A DNA stretch of 59,639 nt from an uncultured Dialister sp. (GTDB lineage: Bacteria; Bacillota; Negativicutes; Veillonellales; Dialisteraceae), in assembly GCA_934178345.1 (NCBI GenBank), contig CAKPQG010000014.1, positions 1-59,639 on the forward strand, written 5' to 3'. The notes beneath the pieces are model-generated. The model did no database searches and was not told the DNA's origin. It saw nothing but the letters and a program-made list of their open reading frames with translations. Positions 43,776 to 51,845 of this stretch are shown one piece after another (positions within the stretch are counted from its first letter, which is position 1; each line of letters starts with the position of its first letter). Made by a program: the position numbers and the translations under genes.

Positions 43776-44537
43776 TCAAATCCTTCCCATTTCTGCCAAT
43801 CGGTTGATCTGTGTCGCGACATAGCCGGCGCCAAAGCCATTGTCGATATTGACGGTGACGATGCCGTTCGCGCAGGAATTGATCATCGTCAGAAGCGCCG
43901 AGAGGCCGTGGAAGCTGGCACCGTAGCCCACCGACGTCGGCACGGCGATGACGGGATTCTTCACAAGCCCGCCGATGACCGAGGCGAGCGCCCCTTCCAT
44001 GCCCGCCACCGCGATGACGCAGTTCGCGCGGCGCACGATCGCCTCCTTCGAAAGGATGCGATGGATGCCGCTGACACCCACATCATAGACACGCTCGACG
44101 TGCGTCCCGAAGTACTCCGCCGTCTGCGCCGCTTCTTCTGCGACGGAAATATCTGCCGTGCCGCCCGTACAGATGGCCACGCAGCCGATGTGATCCTTCT
44201 CCTTTTCCAGTTTCAGGATATGCGACACCGGATCATAGGAAATCTCCGGCAGGAATCTCTTCACGATCTCATACTGGTGGGGGGAGGCGCGAGTGCCGAA
44301 GACTTCCCCCTCCACTTCATAGAGCTTGCGGAAGATCTGTCCGATGAACTCGTCGGATTTCCCCTGACAGTAAATCACTTCTGCAAATCCGGAACGCTTC
44401 TTCCGATCCGTATCGAGCTTGGCAAATCCCATTTCCTCATAGGATCGCTCCGCCGGATTCTCACGGAGCAGCGCCTCTGCCGCAGAGAGCGACAGCGCAC
44501 CGGACTGTACTTGGGTTAATATCTCTTGAATACTCAT
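43776..44537 (-). CDS. larB: Pincer-cofactor carboxylase/hydrolase LarB
   Basis: A 253-residue LarB. It carboxylates the pyridinium ring of nicotinic-acid adenine dinucleotide and hydrolyses its phosphoanhydride. The C-terminal about 120-250 is an AIR-carboxylase (PurE-like) domain with CTGGTADISVAEEAA, VAGMEGALASVIGGL and PTSVGYGASFHGLSALLTMINSCA. The N-terminal half is LarB-specific (SGFAEVIYCQGKS). Middle gene of larE-larB-larC. AGAGG precedes the ATG. Confidence 0.96.
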   Translation of the reverse strand: MSIQEILTQVQSGALSLSAAEALLRENPAERSYEEMGFAKLDTDRKKRSGFAEVIYCQGKSDEFIGQIFRKLYEVEGEVFGTRASPHQYEIVKRFLPEISYDPVSHILKLEKEKDHIGCVAICTGGTADISVAEEAAQTAEYFGTHVERVYDVGVSGIHRILSKEAIVRRANCVIAVAGMEGALASVIGGLVKNPVIAVPTSVGYGASFHGLSALLTMINSCANGIVTVNIDNGFGAGYVATQINRLAEMGRI

Positions 44538-44544
44538 AAATGAT

Positions 44545-44690
44545 GCCTCTGGTTGCAGGGAAAAAAGGGCTAGTGACTAGTGACTAGTGACTGGTGACTA
44601 AAATACCACTTTCGGGCATCGCCCCATATATTTGCGGCGAAGCCGCCACCTTCATTCCTCATTCCTCATTCTTAATTCCTAATTATTATC
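44545..44690. repeat. Heptad tract between larE and larB
   Basis: GACT heptads (about 44570-44600), TTCGGGCATCGCCCC, GCGGCGAAGCCGCC hairpin, CATTC heptads (about 44652-44690). Confidence 0.85.
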
Positions 44691-45482
44691 CATTGATCCC
44701 GAGCGGAACCCTTCCAGGTCCATGGTCACGTAGCGGAAGCCGAGCGCATGAAAACGCGCGATGACTGCCTCTCGATTTTCCAAAAGTTTTGCCAGCTGCG
44801 CGGGGAGGACTTCAATGCGCGCGATGTCTCCGTGGCAGCGCACGCGGAACTGCGGAAAGCCCAGATCAAAGAGAAACTGCTCGGCTGCTTCGACCGCGCG
44901 GAGCTTCTCCTCCGTGATCTTCGTGCCATAGGGGAAACGAGTCGCCAGACATGCAAAGGATGGCTTATTCCATGTGGGAAGTCCTTCCTTCTCGGACAGG
45001 ATGCGGATTTCCTCCTTCGTGAGCTCCGCCTCTTTCAAAGGGCTCACGACGCCCAGCTCGGCAAGCGCTTTCAGCCCGGGGCGATAGCCCTTCGTATCGC
45101 TGAAATTCGTCCCATCAATGATATAAGCGATCCGGTGTTCCTTCGCCAGCTCCCCAAGAGACGAGAAGAGATAGGTCTTGCACCAGTAGCAGCGATCCTT
45201 CGGATTGTCGGCAAAGCCCGGCGCAGCGAACTGGTCCCTTTCCACGATCACCTGCCGGATGCCGCGGGACGCGCAGAAATCCTTCGCCTCCGCGATCTCA
45301 CGCGCCGGGACGGAATTCAGCTTCATCGTCACCGCGACCGCCTTCTCGCCAAGTACCTTGCAGGCTTCATGAAGAAGAAATGTCGAGTCCACGCCGCCGG
45401 AAAAAGCGACGGCGACCGAGCCAAGTGTTTTCAAATGTGCCTCAAGCGTTTTCTGCTTGAGAAGAATGCTTTCATGAATCAT
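44679..45482 (-). CDS. larE: Pincer-cofactor sulfur transferase LarE, three-cysteine type
   Basis: A 267-residue PP-loop ATPase that activates the carboxylates of the LarB product and inserts sulfur. The PP-loop is FSGGVDSTFL (about 28-37). Cysteines in DRCYWCKTYLF (CxxC) and SFACLATRFPYG give the three-Cys arrangement of LarE forms that hold a [4Fe-4S] cluster and use it as sulfur carrier; the best-studied single-Cys LarE sacrifices its own sulfur. This reading follows family knowledge. AAAGGAG precedes the ATG. First gene of the lar series. Confidence 0.95.
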   Translation of the reverse strand: MIHESILLKQKTLEAHLKTLGSVAVAFSGGVDSTFLLHEACKVLGEKAVAVTMKLNSVPAREIAEAKDFCASRGIRQVIVERDQFAAPGFADNPKDRCYWCKTYLFSSLGELAKEHRIAYIIDGTNFSDTKGYRPGLKALAELGVVSPLKEAELTKEEIRILSEKEGLPTWNKPSFACLATRFPYGTKITEEKLRAVEAAEQFLFDLGFPQFRVRCHGDIARIEVLPAQLAKLLENREAVIARFHALGFRYVTMDLEGFRSGSMDNN

Positions 45483-45489
45483 AGGAGAG

Positions 45490-45755
45490 TCTCCTTTGTT
45501 AGGGTTCAGGGTTCAGGGTTAGCCCGTGGGACGTGCTGCCCTTTGATTGTGGGTGAAAGCCTCGCGCGCTCTCTAGTGAGGAGTTAGGAGTGAGGAGTGA
45601 GGAGTGGTGGTGCGGCGCATAAAAATAGGGAAGCGCCGCGGAGGTTTGAAACTAGCGGTTTTCTCGTATCGCAAACCTAATCCCTAGCCACTAGTCCCTA
45701 GCTACCAGTCACCAGTCACCAGTCACCAGTCACCAGTCACCAGTCACCAGTCACC
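45490..45755. repeat. Repeat mosaic between the MATE transporter gene and larE
   Basis: CTGAA heptads (about 45500-45520), GAGTGAG heptads (about 45583-45605), GCGGCGC hairpin, GATTA and about seven consecutive GACT heptads (about 45705-45755) reaching the MATE stop codon. Confidence 0.85.
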
Positions 45756-47085
45756 CCAAAATATACTTCTTTCTTGTCCTGAAAAGCAAGACAGAAAGTC
45801 CGACGACCGTGACGAACCAGCTCAGCGGATACACCGTCATAAGGCAGTCGAAGCTGGGGATGGCAGGAAATACGGCCCACATGTACAGAATGCGGAAACC
45901 GCAGATCCCAACGACCGTGATGAGCGCGGGCGCGAGCGAATTGCCAAAGCCGCGGAGATAGGCTGAAATCATTTCGATGGCCAGATTCAAAGGTTCCGCC
46001 AGAATGATATAGCACATACGGGTGACACCATAGCTGATGACCATCGCATCGCTGGTAAAAAGCTGCAGCAGCGATGGCGAAAAATACAGAATGGGCGCCC
46101 CGATGATGACGCAGACGACCAGATTCTGCGCGGTGGTGATGACCCCGACGCGGCGGCAGCGCGCCATGTCGCCTGCCCCGTAGTTCTGTCCGACAAAAGT
46201 CGTGCATGCCTGCCCGAAAGCATTGACAAAAATATAGCAAAGAATATCCAGATTGAAAGCCGCCGCCGACGCCGCCATGACATCGGCGCCAAGACTATTG
46301 ATCGCCGACTGGATCACAATGTTCGACAGGCAGAAAACCGCCGCCTGCACCCCGGCCGGTGTGCCGATGCGAAGGATTTCCCGTAAGATATACAGATCCA
46401 AAAGCGATGCTTTGAGATCCAGATGAATCACATGCGTGCTGCGAAGCAGGATCGTCACCAGCATGGCGGAAGAGAGAAGCGTCGCACAAGTGGTAGAGAT
46501 CGCCACAGCTGCCACACCCTGATGGAAAAAGACCACCAGCGTATAGCTGATGATGACCTTGATGACCCCCGCCACCGCCAAGCAAAGAAGCGGCGTCTTC
46601 GTATCTCCCTGGCTTCGGAAAATGGCTGAAGCAAAATTATAAACCAGAATCCCCGGCAATGCCAGGAAGAAAATACGCAGATACTGGGCAGAAAGCGGCA
46701 TGAGCGCATCCGGCACCTGCAGCAGCGAGAGCAGCGGCTCCGCGACAGCTTCGCTCAGACAGGTCATCACGATTCCTGCGGCAAGCGCAAAGGCAAGCGT
46801 CGAAAAGACCGCCCGATGGATCCCCTCCTGATTTTTCTTCCCCGTCATTTGGGAAATCACGACATTTGCCCCGATCGAAATGCCGATGAAAAATGTCACG
46901 ATGAAACCGATGATGGGCGTATTGCTCCCGACAGCCGCCATCGCTTCCTTTCCGACAAACTGCCCCATAATGATGGTGTCGATGGTATTGAACACCTGCT
47001 GCAGCATGCCCGTCAATGCCAGAAACAGCGCAAAACGGATCGTCTTCCTTCCGATCGGTCCATGCGTCATATCTATTTTTTTCAT
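45751..47085 (-). CDS. MATE-family multidrug/Na+ antiporter
   Basis: A 444-residue membrane protein with twelve predicted segments in two halves (about 12-225 and 235-440), typical of the DinF/NorM-like MATE exporters. Motifs: NTIDTIIMGQFVGKEAMAAVGSNTPI near the start and AFGQACTTFVGQNYGAGD in the second half. The substrate is unknown. The TGA stop is a repeat heptad (GGGGTGACTGG). AGAGGT precedes the ATG. A TATAAT about 130 bp upstream may belong to its promoter. Confidence 0.92.
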   Translation of the reverse strand: MKKIDMTHGPIGRKTIRFALFLALTGMLQQVFNTIDTIIMGQFVGKEAMAAVGSNTPIIGFIVTFFIGISIGANVVISQMTGKKNQEGIHRAVFSTLAFALAAGIVMTCLSEAVAEPLLSLLQVPDALMPLSAQYLRIFFLALPGILVYNFASAIFRSQGDTKTPLLCLAVAGVIKVIISYTLVVFFHQGVAAVAISTTCATLLSSAMLVTILLRSTHVIHLDLKASLLDLYILREILRIGTPAGVQAAVFCLSNIVIQSAINSLGADVMAASAAAFNLDILCYIFVNAFGQACTTFVGQNYGAGDMARCRRVGVITTAQNLVVCVIIGAPILYFSPSLLQLFTSDAMVISYGVTRMCYIILAEPLNLAIEMISAYLRGFGNSLAPALITVVGICGFRILYMWAVFPAIPSFDCLMTVYPLSWFVTVVGLSVLLFRTRKKYILG

Positions 47086-47094
47086 ATATACCTC

Positions 47095-47570
47095 TTACAT
47101 CACAGGCGAAGGGCTGGTGGATTGGGGATAAATAAATCTCTTAGTCCTTCCGTCTCCTAGTCGCCCAGTCTCCCAAGCGCCAACGCCTGTAAAAATATAT
47201 TTCTTATTATATCATTCCTGACAACCTGTCCCCCAAGCGCGCTGCCCCTTGCCAAGGCCGGCCTTTGGCTCTATTATATAGAGGAACCATCATTTATGCA
47301 CATGCCTTCTGGCTATCGAAAGGCATGCCTAAAGAGTGACTGGTGACTGGTGACTGGTGACTAGTGACTGGTGACTTGAATACCGCCTTCGGGCATCGCC
47401 ACCATCTATACTCCGCGGCGCTTTCCTATTTTTATGCGCCGCACCACCCCCTCTGAACCCTCTGAACCTGTAGAACCCGCTTCCCCTCTTTCACAAACAA
47501 TCAAGGGGCGGCACACCCTCGGGGCTAACCCTGAACCCTGAACCCTTGTCCCTTTATTGATTTTCTCCAA
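47095..47570. repeat. Intergenic region between the MATE transporter and UDG genes
   Basis: About 47130-47330 is unique AT-rich sequence holding the likely MATE promoter and an AAGGCCGGCCTT palindrome (about 47255-47266). From 47335 it is repeat: GACT heptads, TTCGGGCATCGCC, GCGGCGC hairpin, 9-bp GAACCC repeats and CTGAA heptads up to the UDG ribosome site. Confidence 0.75.
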
Positions 47571-47583
47571 GGAGGCCCCATTT

Positions 47584-48318
47584 ATGGATTTATTCGGACA
47601 CGAAGACCCTGAAGAATATATCGTCCGCCGCCGGCAGGAGATGGAGCGCCCCACCGGCTTTGCTACGCACGAAGCGCTGAAGGAAGCCATCACCTCCTGC
47701 AGCCGCTGCCCGCTTCGCCGCGAAGGCGGTCTCGGCCCCGTACTATCCACCGGCCCCGCGGATGCCCCGCTCATGATCGTCGGCGAAGGCCCCGGAGGCG
47801 TCGAGGATGACTACGGCGGCCCTCTGATCGGCCCCTCCGGCCAGCTGCTGGACAAGGCGCTCGCCTCCGTCGGCATCACCCGCGACCATGTCTACGTGAC
47901 AAACATCGTAAAATGCCGCCCGCGCGGCAACCGCACCCCCACCATGGACGAAGGGCATTTCTGCGGAAGCATCTGGCTTTTGCAAGAGATCGCACTCGCA
48001 CGCCCTGCCGTCATCATCGGCCTTGGCAAAGTCGCACTCCGCTTTTTCCTCGGCCGCGAAGCCGGCATCATCCGCTCCCGCGGTCACTGGATCGATTTCC
48101 ATGGCATCCCCGTGATGCCGACCTTCCATCCCGCCTACCTTCTCCGCCAGAGCGGCCGCGCACTGGTCGATGCGAAGTGGCAGGTCTACTATGACCTCAA
48201 AGCTGCGAAAGAACGCGCCGCCTCTCTCCGCCCAGACTGGGTATGGAAGAGCGACACCCCGCCGGATCTTCTCGCCGCACTCGCCGGGGAAAGAGCGAAA
48301 CGGCATGGGGGAGTGTGA
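47584..48318 (+). CDS. Iron-sulfur uracil-DNA glycosylase, family 4
   Basis: A 244-residue UDG that removes uracil from DNA. The four cluster cysteines are in SCSRCPLR (two), NIVKCRPRGNR and HFCGSIW. The catalytic motif 1 is GEGPGGVEDDYGGPLIGPSG (family 4 GEGPG) and motif 2 is HPAYLLR. A C-terminal tail after about 200 is charged and not conserved. The start MDLFGHE has AAGGAGG upstream; an ATG 27 bp earlier does not. The TGA stop belongs to a GACT heptad. Confidence 0.93.
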   Translation: MDLFGHEDPEEYIVRRRQEMERPTGFATHEALKEAITSCSRCPLRREGGLGPVLSTGPADAPLMIVGEGPGGVEDDYGGPLIGPSGQLLDKALASVGITRDHVYVTNIVKCRPRGNRTPTMDEGHFCGSIWLLQEIALARPAVIIGLGKVALRFFLGREAGIIRSRGHWIDFHGIPVMPTFHPAYLLRQSGRALVDAKWQVYYDLKAAKERAASLRPDWVWKSDTPPDLLAALAGERAKRHGGV

Positions 48319-48710
48319 CTAGTGACTAGTGACTAGTGACTGGTGACTAGCAACTAAGAACTAGTGACTCTCTCGTATCGTCATTGAAAGCGAAGTCGAG
48401 AAATCTTTTCCGTTCACGGTGAAGCGAGGATACTATCAGAAAACCCCAAACGAGAAACCTGCCATTCGCAAGAAAGTATCGCGTCAGTAGCAATCAGACA
48501 CTCTCACTTTCCCCACATGTACCCCGCCCCCTTTCCTCCTCTGATTTTATACCGCCCGTACCCTATCCGCCCCTTCGAGGTACCTTCCCCGCAAGGGGGC
48601 TGACCCTACGAAAGCAGCGTTATCCACACAAAGCTTCAGGCATCGCCATATAAAAAATCGGCGCTTCGCGCCGCTACCTTTATTTCTCATTTCTAACTCT
48701 CACGAAAGGA
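48316..48710. repeat. Repeat mosaic after the UDG gene
   Basis: GACT heptads (48316-48370), family D element (48379-48466), unique linker with a CCCCTTCGAGG..CCTTCCCCGC unit (about 48570-48600), GCGCTTCGCGC hairpin, TTCTCATTTC. Confidence 0.8.
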
Positions 48711-48715
48711 CTTTT

Positions 48716-48985
48716 ATGAATACCATCCTCACCCTTCTCATCGGTCTTGCCATCGGCGGCTGGTTTCTCTACTGCCTCTACCGCATGCTGCGCGGCGCAC
48801 GCGGCAGAGACTGCGCCAGCTGTCACCTCGCCGGCGGCTTCGACTACAAAGCCCCCGCGCCCATGAAGCCTTCTGAAATGAAGCGCCAGGAAATCGTCAC
48901 TGACACCGGCCATCTCATCATCGTCGACGAAGAAGCGGCGAAGAGACGCCGCGAACGGATCCGGAAGATGATGGAGGGGAAATGA
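48716..48985 (+). CDS. Small single-span membrane protein with CxxC motif
   Basis: An 89-residue protein with an N-terminal membrane helix (residues about 3-24), a short basic stretch, CASCH, and a charged C-terminus ending KRRRERIRKMM. The layout resembles FeoB-associated Cys-rich membrane proteins, but there are only two clustered cysteines and no feo gene nearby, so I leave the function open. GAAAGGA precedes the ATG. It could be transcribed with UDG, though about 400 bp of repeats lie between. Confidence 0.75.
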   Translation: MNTILTLLIGLAIGGWFLYCLYRMLRGARGRDCASCHLAGGFDYKAPAPMKPSEMKRQEIVTDTGHLIIVDEEAAKRRRERIRKMMEGK

Positions 48986-49296
48986 CGGGGGACTGGCAGC
49001 TGGTGACTAGTGACTGGTGGCTAGTGACTGGTGGCTAGGAATTAGTGGCTAGGGATTAGTGGCTAGGGATTAGGTTTGCGATACGAGGAAATCGCTAGTT
49101 TCAAACCTTCGCGGCGCTTCTGATTTTTATGCGCCGCACCACCATTCCTAATTCCTAATTCCTAATTCCTAATTCCTCATTCGAGCAAAGCTTTCATCCC
49201 CCATCAAGGGGCAGCACGCCCCCAGGGCTAACCCTGAACCCTGAACCCTGAACCAAAAAACCTGAACCCTGAACCCTGAACCCTGAACCCTGAACC
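48986..49296. repeat. Repeat mosaic between the small membrane protein and bioB copy 1
   Basis: GACT/GATTA heptads (about 49000-49075), GTTTCAAACCTTCGCGG, GCGGCGC hairpin, CATTC heptads (about 49142-49182), and the longest CTGAA run of the window (about 49228-49298, some nine units). Confidence 0.88.
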
Positions 49297-49344
49297 AAAA
49301 AACCGAGTCCCCTTTTGCTTGCAAAAGGGGACTCGGTTTTTTTT
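49297..49344 (-). terminator. Terminator of bioB copy 1
   Basis: Perfect 20-bp arms AAAACCGAGTCCCCTTTTGC and its complement with a TT loop, flanked by A and T runs; bidirectional. Confidence 0.95.
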
Positions 49345-50326
49345 ACAATGTCCGTCCCATATCGACGGCCATCTGCTTATCTCTTTCCGGCGGACGGCCG
49401 GCAATCGTGAGATAGCCGCCGATCATCGCACCGTTAAGACCCGCCGAGAGGGCGAAGGCCTGCATATCGCGGAGTGAATTCTCACGGCCCGCACACACGC
49501 GCATGATGACGTGAGGCAGGATAAAGCGATACATAGCGAACATCCGAAGGATTTCGATCGGCTTCGGAGGCTTGTTCTTCCCAAAGGGCGTGCCCGGGAT
49601 GGGGTTGAAAATATTGAGCGGAACAGAGGTGACATGATGCTCACGCAGGGCGAAGGCCATGTCTATCCGGTCTTCATCGGTTTCTCCCAGTCCGAAGATG
49701 CCGCCGGAGCAGACTTCCAGGCCCGCCTGCTGGATGCGGCGGATGTGCGCTTCCTTTTCCTCATAGGTGTGCGTGGTGCAGATGGAGGGGAAATGGCACT
49801 TCGCCGTTTCCAGATTGCAGTGGATGCGCTGGCAGCCTGCCGCCTTCAGCTCCTTCAGCTGTTCCTCAGTCAGAAGTCCGAGCGAGCAGCAGACGGAGAG
49901 CTTCGTTTCTTCCGTGATCCGCTTCACAGCTTCTACGATGGAGGCGAACTGCGCGGGATCACTCTGCCCGCGGCCGGAGGTGACGATGCCGAAGCGCTCT
50001 GCGCCATAGGCCTCCGCCTGTTTGGCTTCGCGGAGCAGATCCTCCGGGCTTCTTAGCGGATACTCTTTGACGCCTGTGTGATACCAGCCCGACTGCGCGC
50101 AGAACTTGCAGTTCTCCGTGCAGCGTCCGCTTCTGGCATTCACATCGCTGCAGAAGCGCATCTTGTCGCCGCAGAAGGTCTTCCGGATCTTGTCGGCGGC
50201 TACCATGAGGAAGAAGGGCTCCTCCTTCCCAGCCGCGAAGAGCGTCTCTGCCTGTTCTCTGGAAATGTCTTTCCCCGCGAGCACCTGATCCATACACTGC
50301 GTGATGGTTGCTATATGTTCATCCAT
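49343..50326 (-). CDS. bioB: Biotin-synthase-like radical SAM enzyme, copy 1
   Basis: A 327-residue BioB-family protein. The radical-SAM cluster ligands are CTENCKFC. The usual [2Fe-2S] ligand in the RFCxx segment is absent (RFGIVTSGRG), but other cysteines line the barrel: VCCSLGLL, RIHCNLET, SICTTHT and VCSGGIFGLGE; the Arg in MRVCAGREN is kept. This fits an alternative class of anaerobe biotin synthases reported to use a four-iron auxiliary cluster. The start MDEHIAT has GAGG 6 bp upstream; a GTG 12 bp earlier overlaps it. It is the most divergent of the three copies. No bioA, bioD or bioF is in the window. Confidence 0.88.
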   Translation of the reverse strand: MDEHIATITQCMDQVLAGKDISREQAETLFAAGKEEPFFLMVAADKIRKTFCGDKMRFCSDVNARSGRCTENCKFCAQSGWYHTGVKEYPLRSPEDLLREAKQAEAYGAERFGIVTSGRGQSDPAQFASIVEAVKRITEETKLSVCCSLGLLTEEQLKELKAAGCQRIHCNLETAKCHFPSICTTHTYEEKEAHIRRIQQAGLEVCSGGIFGLGETDEDRIDMAFALREHHVTSVPLNIFNPIPGTPFGKNKPPKPIEILRMFAMYRFILPHVIMRVCAGRENSLRDMQAFALSAGLNGAMIGGYLTIAGRPPERDKQMAVDMGRTL

Positions 50327-50427
50327 GATTTGCCTCACAATTTTCTTTCAGGAAAACACCGATTCAGTCTGATCCCACAAAAAGTATGGCGTAAGGAGTG
50401 AAGGTGGCAGCCTTGCTCCTTATCGCA

Positions 50428-51426
50428 TTACACCTGCGGTACTGTCTGGGTACGGCCAAGGTCGTGAAGCATCACGATATCATCCTGCGGATCCGAGCCC
50501 TTGCTGGTGAGGTAATTGCCGATCATGACGCCATTCATGCCGCCGGCGAGCGCCATGGACTGCAGGCTGCGAAGATTCAGCTGACGGCCGCCGGCGGTGC
50601 GGATCTGCGCCTTCGGCAGGACGAAGCGGAACATCGCAAACGAACGAAGGATCTCCAAGGGAGAAAGACGTTCATTGTGTTCATACGGAGTGCCGGGGAT
50701 CGGGTTCAGCACGTTGAGCGGCACCGCATCGATGTGCATCTTCTTCAGGTGAAATGCCATTTCCACGCGCTGATCCAAAGACTCTCCGAGCCCGAGGATC
50801 CCGCCGCAGCAGACACGGATGCCCGCCTTCTGGGCGCGCGCTACATTCTCCGCCTTTTCCTCTGCGGTGTGCGTGGTGCAGACCTCCTTGAAGAAGGAAG
50901 GCGCGGATTCGATATTGCAATGCAGACGGTTGATGCCCGCCTCCTTCAGCTGGTACGCCTGCTCCTGCGTGAGGAAACCAAGGGAGCAGCATACCTCGAT
51001 GCCGACCTCCTTGCGGATCCGACGGATCAGATCCAGGATCTCCGCAAAGTCCTTCGGATTTCTCTGGTCACGGCCTGCCGTGACGATATCGAAACGGGCA
51101 GCCCCGGCTTTTTTCGCTCTCTTAGCCGCTTCGATGACCTCTTCCTCCGGAAGGAACTGATAGGTCTTTACCCCTGTGTGATAACGGGCAGACTGCGCGC
51201 AGAATTTACAGTCCTCCTGACAAGCGCCGCTTCGTGCATTGATGATCGCGCAAAGATCGACGCTGCGGCCGGAAAACTTCTGACGGATCTTATCCGCACA
51301 CGCCAGAAGAAGCATCGTATCCTCATCCTTCGTGCGGATCAGCGTCCTCGCTTCCTCTTCTGTGATCGCTCCGCCATTCAAAACCTTTTCCGTCCACTTC
51401 AAAATCTGTTCGCAGCTGCTTTCCAT
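50428..51426 (-). CDS. bioB: Biotin-synthase-like radical SAM enzyme, copy 2
   Basis: A 332-residue BioB homologue closer to copy 3 than to copy 1. The SAM cluster is CQEDCKFC; the position of the standard [2Fe-2S] cysteine is Asp (RFDIVTAGRD); extra cysteines are VCCSLGFL, RLHCNIES, VCTTHT and VCCGGILGLGE (a doubled Cys here). TAGGRQLNL keeps the Arg and Gly of the family. AAGGAG precedes ATG 51426. About 100 bp separates it from copy 1, so copies 2 and 1 may be co-transcribed; copy 3 is split off by a MITE-A. It makes biotin from dethiobiotin or a related thiolation product. Confidence 0.88.
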   Translation of the reverse strand: MESSCEQILKWTEKVLNGGAITEEEARTLIRTKDEDTMLLLACADKIRQKFSGRSVDLCAIINARSGACQEDCKFCAQSARYHTGVKTYQFLPEEEVIEAAKRAKKAGAARFDIVTAGRDQRNPKDFAEILDLIRRIRKEVGIEVCCSLGFLTQEQAYQLKEAGINRLHCNIESAPSFFKEVCTTHTAEEKAENVARAQKAGIRVCCGGILGLGESLDQRVEMAFHLKKMHIDAVPLNVLNPIPGTPYEHNERLSPLEILRSFAMFRFVLPKAQIRTAGGRQLNLRSLQSMALAGGMNGVMIGNYLTSKGSDPQDDIVMLHDLGRTQTVPQV

Positions 51427-51845
51427 TGTAAAACACTCCTTTTGTAAAATCCTCCGGCCGCCTAGCCGGGTCTTGCCTTTGTCATACCTTACGTGTCATA
51501 CGTAATAGAAATATCCGTGTTTGACAATGGGAATATTTCTATGCATTTGTTGATTATTGCTAGGGAAACACTGATTAAATCGTTGTCAGATTTTACTCTT
51601 GAAATTTTATACATGGCGAGGAATAACCTGACGCGAATAGCGAGCTATTTAAGGAAGGTTACGACGAAGCCATGCATAAAATTTCTTGTGGAATCAGACT
51701 CTGCGATTTAATCAGCGTTTCCCCAGTTATTGGGGAAATCGGAAGTGAGGGCAGAAATCAGATATCAGACCTCTGATTTCTAATCCCGAGTCCCTAGTCA
51801 CCAGTCCCCAGTCACTAGTCACTAGCTACTAGCCACTAGTCACTC
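51427..51845. repeat. Region between bioB copies 3 and 2
   Basis: 51430-51555 is the copy-2 promoter area, with repeated TTGTCATAC/TGTCATACG words and a facing GTTTGACAA that may be biotin-repressor half-sites. Then a full MITE-A (51564-51722), then TCAGACCTCTGA and GACT heptads (about 51785-51850). Confidence 0.7.
51564..51722. mobile_element. Full-length MITE-A (159 bp), inverted copy
   Basis: Same ends and length as the copy at 40590 but opposite orientation. Flanks are CTAG (51560-51563) and CCAG (51723-51726), a duplication with one change. Confidence 0.88.
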
